Shown here one piece after another: positions 6,679 to 12,838 of a DNA stretch of 15,027 nt. Each line of letters opens with the position of its first letter. Position 1 is the first letter of the stretch. A program made the position numbers and the translations under genes. The notes beneath the pieces were generated by a model, which saw only the letters and a list, made by a program, of their open reading frames with translations, was not told the DNA's origin and made no database searches. Source of the DNA: Halovenus sp. (lineage in GTDB: Archaea; Halobacteriota; Halobacteria; Halobacteriales; Haloarculaceae); contig JAQCNG010000170.1 of the NCBI GenBank assembly GCA_028275145.1, forward strand, positions 1 through 15,027, written 5' to 3'.

Positions 6679-7596
6679 TCACCGGTCCCGGACGATACCG
6701 ATACAACCGGGGTCGCTGCCACACTGGACCGAACCGGCGTAGATTTCGACTGTCGTCGTCGACCCGTCGGCCCGCTGGAGTTCACACTCCCGGCTGAAAC
6801 TCGCACTGTGTTCGTCGAACAGGTCCTCGAAGCCCTCGCCGGACTCACAGAGAATATCCGACGGCGCGGTGTCGAGCAGGCGCTCCCGGTCGTACCCGAG
6901 GATGTCTGCGAAGTGACTGTTGACGTAGACGAACTCGCCACGCTGGACGACACAGACCCCGGTGAGGTCCTGCTCGACGAGGCGCTGATACAGGGAGAGT
7001 GCGTCCCAGAACTGCTGTTGGGTCCGGTAGCGCTCGACGGCGTTGTCGATGCGGTTCGCGAGCACGTCGTACTGTTCGGTCCCGCCGTACTTTCGTACGT
7101 AGTCGGTAACACCCGCGGCGATTGCCTCGCTCGCGAGCGCCTCGTCACCAGCGCCGGTGAACAGGATAAACGGCAGGTCGGGGTACTCCTCGCGGACGAG
7201 TTCCAGAAACTCCAGTCCGTCCGTGTTGGGCATCTCGTAGTCGGCGACGACACAGTCGAACGAACCCTCGTTGAGTTGCCTGAACCCCTCGACTGCGCTC
7301 ATCTCCGTGACCACGGTAAACTGCTCGCGGTCGCGTTCGAGAAACGTCTTGGTCAACTCGGTGTACTCGGGGTTGTCGTCGACGTGGAGAACCTGGACGC
7401 CGTCGTCCCGGTCGACGAGTACGTCCGGCACCGAGAGTTCGAACTCGCCGTCTGTCAGGGCCTCGACGGGATTGTTGTCTGTCGAACCGGCCATCTGTCC
7501 ACGGAGCAGCGGCGGCTGTTCTCGGTCGGCGCGTCTACTCCCGCGCAGTGCGTCACGCGACAACGTCGGTCTCCGTTGAGTAGTGTCCCGTGGCAT
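6679..7596 (-). CDS. Response regulator with receiver and PAS domains
   Basis: A 305-residue signalling protein. After a basic N-terminal stretch (1-34) and an acidic linker, residues about 67-190 form a receiver domain: the DD pair in VLHVDDNPEYTEL (D73, D74), phosphoacceptor D119 in VADYEMPNTDG, T147 in FILFTGAGDEAL and K169 in DYVRKYGG. Residues about 200-300 form a PAS sensor domain (GVCVVQRGEFVYVNSHFADILGYDRERLL, then ELQRADGSTTTVEIYAG). No kinase, DNA-binding or other output domain follows, so it probably relays signals by protein contact, as many haloarchaeal receiver-PAS proteins seem to. The ATG at 7596 is chosen because GGTGA lies five bases before it; the ATG at 7494, lacking such a site, would remove the basic stretch and give 271 residues. 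No partner kinase is visible. The input signal is unknown. Confidence 0.88.
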   Translation of the reverse strand: MPRDTTQRRPTLSRDALRGSRRADREQPPLLRGQMAGSTDNNPVEALTDGEFELSVPDVLVDRDDGVQVLHVDDNPEYTELTKTFLERDREQFTVVTEMSAVEGFRQLNEGSFDCVVADYEMPNTDGLEFLELVREEYPDLPFILFTGAGDEALASEAIAAGVTDYVRKYGGTEQYDVLANRIDNAVERYRTQQQFWDALSLYQRLVEQDLTGVCVVQRGEFVYVNSHFADILGYDRERLLDTAPSDILCESGEGFEDLFDEHSASFSRECELQRADGSTTTVEIYAGSVQCGSDPGCIGIVRDR

Positions 7597-7601
7597 GATA
7601 C

Positions 7602-7606
7602 TCACC
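7602..7606 (-). promoter_or_regulatory. Shine-Dalgarno-like site deciding the response-regulator start
   Basis: On the minus strand this reads GGTGA, a five-base match to the core complementary to the haloarchaeal 16S rRNA 3' end, with a 5-base spacer (GTATC) before the ATG at 7596. No similar site precedes the alternative ATG at 7494. A short match can occur by chance. Confidence 0.45.
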
Positions 7607-7741
7607 GTCTCTCTCGAACCGTCGCGCCACACCACTCCACCGCAGAGAGAGCGACCAGAGAGTGGCAAAGCCCACGACAACGAGCACGGATGGCAGGGGG
7701 GCAGACCCTCATGCGTACATCCGTTTACTGTCTCACCTCTC

Positions 7742-7747
7742 TTAATT
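7742..7747 (-). promoter_or_regulatory. Putative promoter of the response regulator
   Basis: AATTAA on the minus strand is the only A/T block in the gap between cruF and the regulator. A TATA box here would start a transcript near 7717, giving about 120 bases of leader before 7596, consistent with use of a ribosome-binding site. A 36-codon frame starting at 7712 is out of frame with the regulator and not recognisable as a protein. Confidence 0.4.
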
Positions 7748-7824
7748 GTGTCGGCGATTCGCAGGGTACCGGTCGGGGGGCAGCAACGGTACTGTGGCGT
7801 GACCTACCGTGCGGTGCAGGTGGC

Positions 7825-8760
7825 TCAGGACCGAGAGCGAGAGAGTGAGGGACGAACGTCGAAGTCGAAGCGGTCGAGTCCAACGAGTGCCGCCGCAAAG
7901 GCGAGCGCCACCGCAACCGGGACCACCGCTCCGTAGAAGGCGTTTATCGCGCCCCACAGCAGGACAAAACTCACCAGATCGTCGAGCATGTACGGGCAGG
8001 TCCGCACCCGCTCGAGCAGTTCACTCCGGCGGAAGGCGGCGTCGACGAGCACTGTGGCGACGATGGCACTGAGCACCCACCCCGCGTAGTTCAGCGGCGG
8101 CACGCCGTAGTAGCCACCCTCGGCGAACGACCAGAAGCCGAGCGCAACCGCCGCCGGGTCCAGAACCATGTCGACGGCCACAACCGTCGCCGAGACAGCC
8201 ACCAGTCGGACGGGAAGCGACTCTGCCCGCTCACCGAGCAGGAGCAACCCCAGGAGGTAGCTGTTGAGCACGAGCGGGATGAAAAACAGCGGCAACGCGA
8301 GCGGGATGGGCCCGAGCATCGGTCCCAGCGAGACAACGTACTCGAACTCGCCGTACGGGAGCCCCGTCGTCGCGCCGACGTACTCGATGGCGTACGTGTA
8401 CGCGACGAGCGTCCCGAGCGCGAGCGCGGCCCGGCGGCCCACGAGCGGGAGCAACCCCGAGAGCAACGGCAGACGCATCACCGCAACCCCTGTCAGGACC
8501 AGCAGCGGATGAAAGGCGAGCGGGTCGGGCAACAGCCCCTCCGCGCTGGCCAGTAGCATGACGGCACCGACCGCCGGAAACAGGATTGCGATTGTAAACC
8601 GGTTGTCGACGACGAGCGTGTCGACCCACGACTCGATTGCCCGCCGGTCGAGTGAGCCCTCCCCGGCGGTCGGGCTACCGTCCGGGGCGTTCTCGCCGGC
8701 CGTCCCGTCGGGGGCGCTGGCTCCGTCCACCGCGGCCTCGTCACGCTGCCGGTCAGGCAT
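7825..8760 (-). CDS. cruF: Bisanhydrobacterioruberin hydratase
   Basis: A 311-residue integral membrane protein of the CruF carotenoid hydratase family. In haloarchaea CruF adds water across the end-group double bonds of bisanhydrobacterioruberin to give the C50 pigment bacterioruberin, the last step of the pathway, in the cytoplasmic membrane. Residues 1-45 are polar, acidic and probably cytoplasmic. About seven or eight hydrophobic segments follow (for example FTIAILFPAVGAVMLLAS and LVLNSYLLGLLLLG). Family-typical stretches are AYTYAIEYVGATTGLPYGEF, GPIPLALPLFFIPLVLNSY, DMVLDPAAVALGFWSF and GGYYGVPPLNYAGW. The start overlaps the end of lyeJ by 8 bases, so the two are co-transcribed and probably translationally coupled. 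The N-terminal tail is rich in Asp, Gly and Ala and may be variable. Confidence 0.92.
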   Translation of the reverse strand: MPDRQRDEAAVDGASAPDGTAGENAPDGSPTAGEGSLDRRAIESWVDTLVVDNRFTIAILFPAVGAVMLLASAEGLLPDPLAFHPLLVLTGVAVMRLPLLSGLLPLVGRRAALALGTLVAYTYAIEYVGATTGLPYGEFEYVVSLGPMLGPIPLALPLFFIPLVLNSYLLGLLLLGERAESLPVRLVAVSATVVAVDMVLDPAAVALGFWSFAEGGYYGVPPLNYAGWVLSAIVATVLVDAAFRRSELLERVRTCPYMLDDLVSFVLLWGAINAFYGAVVPVAVALAFAAALVGLDRFDFDVRPSLSRSRS

Positions 8761-9643
8761 ACTGGACCTCCCAGATACCCATCATCGTCAGCACCGCACC
8801 GGCGACGGTGTTCAGCACCGGGAACCACCAGTAGGCGCGGTCGATGTCGACGCCGGTGAGTACGATACTGGCCACGAAGACGGGATAGACCAGAAAAACG
8901 GCTGCCAGGGCCGGGTGGACAACCCCCATCAGGAGCGCGGCGAGCAGCCAGCAACCGGCACAGTATGCGAGCGTCCGGGACTCGCCCAGAAACGTCGCCG
9001 TCGTCCGGATGCCGGCTCTCCGGTCGGGTTCGATGTCGGGGATCGCGGAGAAGGTGTGCATCCCCATCGCCCAGACCCACCCGCCGGCAACCGCGAAGGC
9101 CGGCGGGAACGAGCCCCCGATTGCCGCGTACCCGACGACACCGGGCAGGACGTACAGCCCGTTCGAGAGTGAATCCAGAAACGGCGTCGTCTTCAGTCGC
9201 AGCGGTGGCGTGCTGTACGCCGCCCCGAGCAGGAGGAACCCGGCGACTGCGAGGAGCGCCTCGACTGGCACCACCGGCACGAACAGGAGTCCGAGCGCCG
9301 CGGCAGCCACCACCGGTGCGACGACGTGCCAGCCCCGGTGGTCGCCGTAGCGGACCTCCCGCCCCTCTGCTGCCTTTTTCGGGTTCAACTGGTCGATATC
9401 GGCGTCGAAGATGTCGTTGATACCGTACAGAAAGACGTTCGCCGGCACCAGAAAGTAGGCAAACAGCGCAACCGCTACCGGACGAAAGAAGTTCGCGGGC
9501 GTCTCGGCCGCGTAGACGACCCCGACGACCACCGGACCGGCGAGGTACAGCCAGAAGCGGGGCCGTGAGAGCCAGAACAGGTAGCCCAGCACCGACTGTT
9601 CCGATGGCGCAAACCGGGTGAGTCGTTCCGGCAGGCGTCCCAT
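8753..9643 (-). CDS. lyeJ: Lycopene elongase/hydratase (UbiA-type prenyltransferase)
   Basis: A 296-residue membrane prenyltransferase of the UbiA superfamily. LyeJ adds C5 units from dimethylallyl diphosphate to the ends of lycopene and hydrates them, committing carotenoid flux to C50 bacterioruberin. The first Asp-rich motif is NDIFDADID (residues 76-84) followed by NPKK; the second is DIEPD (203-207) followed by RRAGIRTT; both bind Mg-diphosphate. About eight or nine hydrophobic helices are visible. The ATG at 9643 is chosen because GTAAAAC lies about 26 bases upstream; GTG and ATG codons at 9700 and 9697 would add a basic leader and lie before the expected transcript start. It is first in the lyeJ-cruF operon. 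In many haloarchaea crtD is adjacent to this pair, but it is absent here. Confidence 0.93.
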   Translation of the reverse strand: MGRLPERLTRFAPSEQSVLGYLFWLSRPRFWLYLAGPVVVGVVYAAETPANFFRPVAVALFAYFLVPANVFLYGINDIFDADIDQLNPKKAAEGREVRYGDHRGWHVVAPVVAAAALGLLFVPVVPVEALLAVAGFLLLGAAYSTPPLRLKTTPFLDSLSNGLYVLPGVVGYAAIGGSFPPAFAVAGGWVWAMGMHTFSAIPDIEPDRRAGIRTTATFLGESRTLAYCAGCWLLAALLMGVVHPALAAVFLVYPVFVASIVLTGVDIDRAYWWFPVLNTVAGAVLTMMGIWEVQYA

Positions 9644-9665
9644 CGGATACAATTGAGGGCGGCGT

Positions 9666-9672
9666 GGTTTTA
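9666..9672 (-). promoter_or_regulatory. TATA-like element of the lyeJ-cruF operon
   Basis: GTAAAAC on the minus strand, 23-29 bases before the lyeJ ATG at 9643. It fits a leaderless operon transcript and decides the lyeJ start over the upstream in-frame codons. Confidence 0.5.
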
Positions 9673-9745
9673 CCTCTCTCGGTTTCTCGAACCGCATCAC
9701 ACCCGGGCCGGCCTCACGGGACCGGTCCCTGTTTGCGGAGTCAAG

Positions 9746-10783
9746 TTACTGTGCGGACGCGAGCGCGAGGCGCTCGCCGGTATCGAGGCCGTTACGCAGC
9801 GCGGCGTGGAGTCGCGCCTCCCCGGCCACCCAGTCGCCGAGCACGTACAGCCCTGCCCGTTCGGCCGTCTGGAGCGGCCCCTCGGGTGCGCCGTTCTCGG
9901 GCAGCGCCACACGCCAGCCCTGGTGGTCGGTCCAGGCCGGGTCCGCGAGGCGCTCGTCGCCGACGATATCGGCCGTGAGACCGGCGAGTGTTTCGATGTT
10001 CTCGGCGGGCGGGTCGTCGTAGTGGTCGACAGACCAGTCGCTGTTTGCCTGTACGAGCAGCACCGACTGACCATCGGGCACCCGCCCGGGCTTGCACTCC
10101 TCCCGTGCGAGCCAGTCGATATCGAGTGATTTGTCGGGGTTCACCAGCGCGTAGTACGGCCGGTCGAGCCGGAACTCGTAGCCCAGAATCGCCGTCCAGA
10201 CGGTGCGGTAGTCGACGGACTCGGCGGCCTCGACGAGCGACTCGCGGGCCGGGTCGTCCCAGTCGGCGTCCCGGAGCAGGGCCGCGGTCTGTGGGGCTGG
10301 CGGGTTACACAGCAGGGCGTCGAACGGCCCCCACTCACCGCCGTCGGCGTCGGTCAGGTGCCACCCCGTGTCTGTGCGCTCGATGCCTTCGACGCGCGTG
10401 CTCCGGTGGACTGTCGCGTTTGTGTGACCGAACAGCCGCTTTGCGAGCTGGGTGAGCCCCTGCCGGTAGGTCAGTTTCCGGTCGTCGGAGTCACGCCCCT
10501 CCGAGACCGTCCCCTCCTCGTCGAAGACCCAGATTGGCTCCTCGATGTTCTCGAGTCCCTCGGAGTCGAGTTGCTCTGTCACGAGGTCGACAACGCGCTC
10601 GTCGTCGTCCTTGAAGTAGTTCGCGCCGTAGTCGTAGGTGACCGGACCGCGCCGTCGGGTGGCCGCCCGCCCGCAGAGACCGCCCGACTTCTCCAGCACC
10701 GTCAGTTCGGCGTCGGTCGAACCGTCGATAACGTAGGCGGCAGCACTGGCCGCCGCTCCTGCACCGATGATGCCGACGTGCAT
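9746..10783 (-). CDS. Renalase-like NAD(P)/FAD-dependent oxidoreductase
   Basis: A 345-residue flavoprotein of the amine-oxidase/renalase type (COG3380-like). The N-terminal Rossmann motif for the FAD ADP moiety is MHVGIIGAGAAASAAAYVI (GxGxxA), followed by LEKSGGLCGRAATRR and YDYGANYF, where renalase-like proteins have VFEK..G.GGR and D.GAQYF. The C-terminal FAD motif is GLYVLGDWVAGEARLHAAL (about residues 310-330), with GRVEGA-type residues largely kept. The substrate cannot be told from sequence. A frame extends upstream to 11128, but the ATG at 10783 is correct: the extension lacks family features and runs opposite the zinc microprotein gene. It lies 102 bases upstream of lyeJ on the same strand, but lyeJ has its own promoter. 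It is much shorter than CrtD-type phytoene desaturases, so I do not call it a carotenoid enzyme. Confidence 0.88.
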   Translation of the reverse strand: MHVGIIGAGAAASAAAYVIDGSTDAELTVLEKSGGLCGRAATRRRGPVTYDYGANYFKDDDERVVDLVTEQLDSEGLENIEEPIWVFDEEGTVSEGRDSDDRKLTYRQGLTQLAKRLFGHTNATVHRSTRVEGIERTDTGWHLTDADGGEWGPFDALLCNPPAPQTAALLRDADWDDPARESLVEAAESVDYRTVWTAILGYEFRLDRPYYALVNPDKSLDIDWLAREECKPGRVPDGQSVLLVQANSDWSVDHYDDPPAENIETLAGLTADIVGDERLADPAWTDHQGWRVALPENGAPEGPLQTAERAGLYVLGDWVAGEARLHAALRNGLDTGERLALASAQ

Positions 10784-10886
10784 ACACCAGACAGGGGCCG
10801 CGGCCACTAACCGCCTGCGGTCGCCGCCGGAATCCGTGCCACCCCACAGCGGCGAACCCCGGCAGACGTCGCCCTCGGGGATACGA

Positions 10887-10892
10887 TTATAC
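10887..10892 (+). promoter_or_regulatory. TATA box of the zinc microprotein gene
   Basis: TTATAC lies 24-29 bases before the ATG at 10916, the standard spacing for a leaderless haloarchaeal gene. It is one of the clearest promoters in the window and supports the reality of the small gene. Confidence 0.65.
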
Positions 10893-10915
10893 CGGTCGAG
10901 AGCACAGACACGCAT

Positions 10916-11086
10916 ATGTCCAGAAAGACCACCCGCTGTGACCACTGTGGCTACCGCGTCCGCTGGAACCCCGAGACCCGTGAGGGGCCTACAGTGTTCT
11001 TCGAGAAAGGGTGCTGTCCCAGTTGCGGGCAGTCCCTCGAGGACCGCGCACCGGTGTCGGCCCGCCGGGGTGACAAACGCCGGTGA
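10916..11086 (+). CDS. Double-CxxC zinc-ribbon microprotein
   Basis: A 56-residue protein beginning MSRKTTRCDHCGYRVRWNPE. It has two CxxC knuckles, C8-DH-C11 and C34-PS-C37, about 22 residues apart, plus C33 just before the second, the pattern of a zinc ribbon that binds one Zn ion through four cysteines. The C-terminus is basic (ARRGDKRR). Haloarchaea encode many such small one-domain zinc proteins; a few affect biofilm formation, motility or stress responses, but this one cannot be assigned a role. Support comes from the TATA box at the right distance, the ATG, the two knuckles and fully haloarchaeal codon use. It is divergent from the FAD oxidoreductase (132 bases between starts) and 73 bases ahead of the next plus-strand gene. 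A rubredoxin is less likely because the knuckles are CxxC without the usual CPxCG pattern at both ends. Confidence 0.82.
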   Translation: MSRKTTRCDHCGYRVRWNPETREGPTVFFEKGCCPSCGQSLEDRAPVSARRGDKRR

Positions 11087-11127
11087 CTCCCCGGAGGCGG
11101 GCGTTCGGTCGCTCGGTCGGATTGACA

Positions 11128-11137
11128 CGCTTTTGTC
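11128..11137 (+). promoter_or_regulatory. TATA-like element of the MBL-like gene
   Basis: CGCTTTTGTC, with TTTT about 28 bases before the ATG at 11160. It favours 11160 over the nearby in-frame ATG at 11166 for a leaderless start. It is a weak match to a TATA box. Confidence 0.35.
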
Positions 11138-11159
11138 GGTTCACACCGTACCCTCGCGT

Positions 11160-11972
11160 ATGCCGATGAAAGGCTCCGGTGAGGCCGAGGAGTGGCAGCA
11201 GATATACCGGTTCGCGGGTGGTGTCGGCTGGGTTGCTCATCCCGACGAACGGATGCAACGTGCCAGTCACGCGCTCGTTGCCCGCGGCACGGGGCACGGT
11301 GACGATACCGTCGAAGGCAGAAATATCGAACGGGACCAGACAGCCGAGGAGGGAACCAATGCCCTCGGAGGTAACAAAGACGACACAGACGGGAACGGGG
11401 AGAGCGGGGGTGGCGGCGCGGACATCTGGGTCGTCGACCCGGTGGACGTGACTGGTCTCGACGACCTGCTGTCGGACCTGGGGACCGTCCGGGGTGTCGT
11501 GGTGTTGCTCGACAGGCACAAGCGGGACAGCGCGGCCGTCGCCAACCGCCACGACGTCTCCGTCTGGATACCCGAGTTCTTCGACGGCGTCGCCGGGGAC
11601 CTGGAGGCCCCGGTCGAGCGGTTCCGTCACGACCTTGCCGACTCCGGGTTCGCTGTCCACGAGGTGATCGACAGTCGGTTCTGGCAGGAGGCGATGCTGT
11701 TCGACCGGGAGCGGGGTATCCTGGCCATCCCGGAGGCGGTCGGCACGGCCGAGTACTTTCTCGCCGGCGAGGAACGACTCGGGGTTCACCCGATGTTGCG
11801 ACTCAGACCCCCGTCGAGTCTGACGCGACTCGACCCCGACCGCGTCCTCGTCGGTCACGGGGAGGGCGTCCACAGCGACGCCACCAGGGCGCTGGAGGAT
11901 GCCGTAGAGGGTTCGCAGTCGCGCACGCCCGCGCTCGTGGTCAAGACCGCACGAGAACTACTGCCACTGTGA
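11160..11972 (+). CDS. Metallo-beta-lactamase-fold-like protein without canonical metal motif
   Basis: A 270-residue protein that looks like a conserved haloarchaeal family distantly related to metallo-beta-lactamase (MBL) folds. RFAGGVGWVAHPDERMQRASHAL (residues 17-39) and WVVDPVDVTGLDDLLSDLG (90-108) match the opening beta strands of that fold. Where MBL enzymes have HxHxDH, this protein has LLDRHKRDSAAVA (116-128), so at most H120 and D123 remain; a later VLVGHGEGVHSDA (about 232-244) matches the C-terminal HG region. A real hydrolase activity is therefore uncertain. Residues about 43-88 form a polar Gly/Asp/Asn/Glu-rich insert between two strands, with codon use different from the rest (AGA, AAT, GGA, ACA). 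The upstream extension of the frame to 10767 is a shadow of the neighbouring genes. Function unknown. Confidence 0.75.
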   Translation: MPMKGSGEAEEWQQIYRFAGGVGWVAHPDERMQRASHALVARGTGHGDDTVEGRNIERDQTAEEGTNALGGNKDDTDGNGESGGGGADIWVVDPVDVTGLDDLLSDLGTVRGVVVLLDRHKRDSAAVANRHDVSVWIPEFFDGVAGDLEAPVERFRHDLADSGFAVHEVIDSRFWQEAMLFDRERGILAIPEAVGTAEYFLAGEERLGVHPMLRLRPPSSLTRLDPDRVLVGHGEGVHSDATRALEDAVEGSQSRTPALVVKTARELLPL

Positions 11973-12171
11973 CCCGGCCGACCCGTCTGTCGAACTGCTG
12001 TCGCATCTTGTTCGTCGGTTGCTGCTGTTCCGAGTGGTGCTCGACAGCGAGTGGTGAGCCGAGGTCCTCCGCGCGTGCTCTCTGGCTACACTCGATGTAG
12101 TTCAGTGGTACTGTGTGGTAACAAACGCAATCTTTTTCTGTTGGGCACCGCTATCTGTAGACAGAGGAACA
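11973..12171. other. Intergenic region upstream of the phasin-like gene
   Basis: No gene is seen in these 199 bases. The region is less GC-rich than the genes around it. A T tract (TCTTTTTC, 12130-12137) lies 35-42 bases before the ATG at 12172 and could be the promoter or a terminator for the upstream gene. GAGGA at 12164-12168 could act as a ribosome-binding site with a short spacer. Confidence 0.4.
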
Positions 12172-12723
12172 ATGGCAGACTACACAAACCCCGTCGAGAC
12201 GACGTTCGAACTGCAGCGCCGTTCGATCGAGCAGAGCCAGGAGGCGCTCGAACAGACGATGACCCTCCCGACGCGCATCGGCGAGGCCGCAATCGACGGT
12301 CTGGACAGCCAGGAGTCGGTCCAGCGCAACGTGGTCGAGGCACAGCAGGAGGCGATTCACAGCGTCCTCGACGCCATGGAGGAGACGTTCCCCGGCGCCG
12401 AAACCTCCACCGGAGACGTCCGCGAGGTCGTCGACGACCAGTACGACTCGGTGCTCGAGGCCCACGCGGAGTTCTTCGAGAACCTCTCGAGCGGTCTGGA
12501 CGAGGGCTTCGACGCGTACGACGAACTGAGCGAGGAGACCGTCGAGGCACTCGACGACCTCGTCGACTCGCTCGTCGAGGCGCAGGCGGAGCTCGAGGAC
12601 CAGTCCATCGAGGCCACCGAGCAGGTCGAGGAGCAGTTCGACGAACTGCAGGAACAGGTCGAGGACGTCCAGGAGCAGATTCAGAGCGTCTCCGAGGATG
12701 CCGCCGACGCCGTCGAGAACTGA
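12172..12723 (+). CDS. Phasin-like coiled-coil protein
   Basis: A 183-residue, very acidic, almost wholly helical protein beginning [20 protein letters not shown]. It has no Cys and few aromatics. Heptad-like Glu/Gln/Leu/Val patterns fill residues about 10-45 and 120-175 ([33 protein letters not shown]), giving a predicted long coiled coil. The NPxxxxFxLQRxxIExSQ opening and overall build resemble phasin-like proteins that coat polyhydroxyalkanoate granules in haloarchaea; the match is by composition and layout, not by a diagnostic motif. The ATG at 12172 is chosen over 12115, whose extra residues (FFCWAPLSV) are hydrophobic and atypical, and because GAGGA precedes it. A T-rich terminator follows. 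The methylmalonyl-CoA genes downstream handle propionyl-CoA, a precursor of the copolymer PHBV, which makes the idea plausible. A structural or membrane-associated role is possible instead. Confidence 0.7.
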   Translation: MADYTNPVETTFELQRRSIEQSQEALEQTMTLPTRIGEAAIDGLDSQESVQRNVVEAQQEAIHSVLDAMEETFPGAETSTGDVREVVDDQYDSVLEAHAEFFENLSSGLDEGFDAYDELSEETVEALDDLVDSLVEAQAELEDQSIEATEQVEEQFDELQEQVEDVQEQIQSVSEDAADAVEN

Positions 12724-12753
12724 CGGCAGTTCGGAGCCCGCTCTCGCCCAGTA

Positions 12754-12763
12754 CTTTCTTTTT
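12754..12763 (+). terminator. T-rich archaeal terminator after the phasin-like gene
   Basis: CTTTCTTTTT lies about 30 bases after the stop codon at 12723. Archaeal RNA polymerase ends transcription at T tracts without needing a hairpin. It separates this gene from the mutase gene, which has its own promoter at 12808-12813. Confidence 0.55.
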
Positions 12764-12807
12764 GCGACGGTAGCCGGCAGGTCCGGGAACGGTCGAGTCG
12801 GGACAGC

Positions 12808-12813
12808 GTTAAG
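12808..12813 (+). promoter_or_regulatory. TATA-like element of the mutase-epimerase operon
   Basis: GTTAAG, 26-31 bases before the ATG at 12839. The spacing indicates a leaderless transcript and supports the start at 12839 rather than the upstream frame opening at 12698, which overlaps the end of the phasin-like gene. Confidence 0.5.
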
Positions 12814-12838
12814 CCGCGGGAACCCCGACCATCGGGGT

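Noticed and set aside
7597..7712. Small 36-codon gene upstream of the response regulator
   Set aside because: The ATG at 7710-7712 follows a promoter-like element, but the frame has many Cys and Arg codons, no recognisable motif and atypical codon use. It is more likely leader RNA.
6808..7848. A 346-residue plus-strand frame opposite the response regulator
   Set aside because: It is the antisense shadow of the receiver-PAS gene, whose phosphorylation residues are intact on the minus strand.
9746..10783. CrtD carotenoid desaturase
   Set aside because: It is only 345 residues and has the renalase-like layout; phytoene-desaturase-type CrtD is about 490 residues with different C-terminal motifs.
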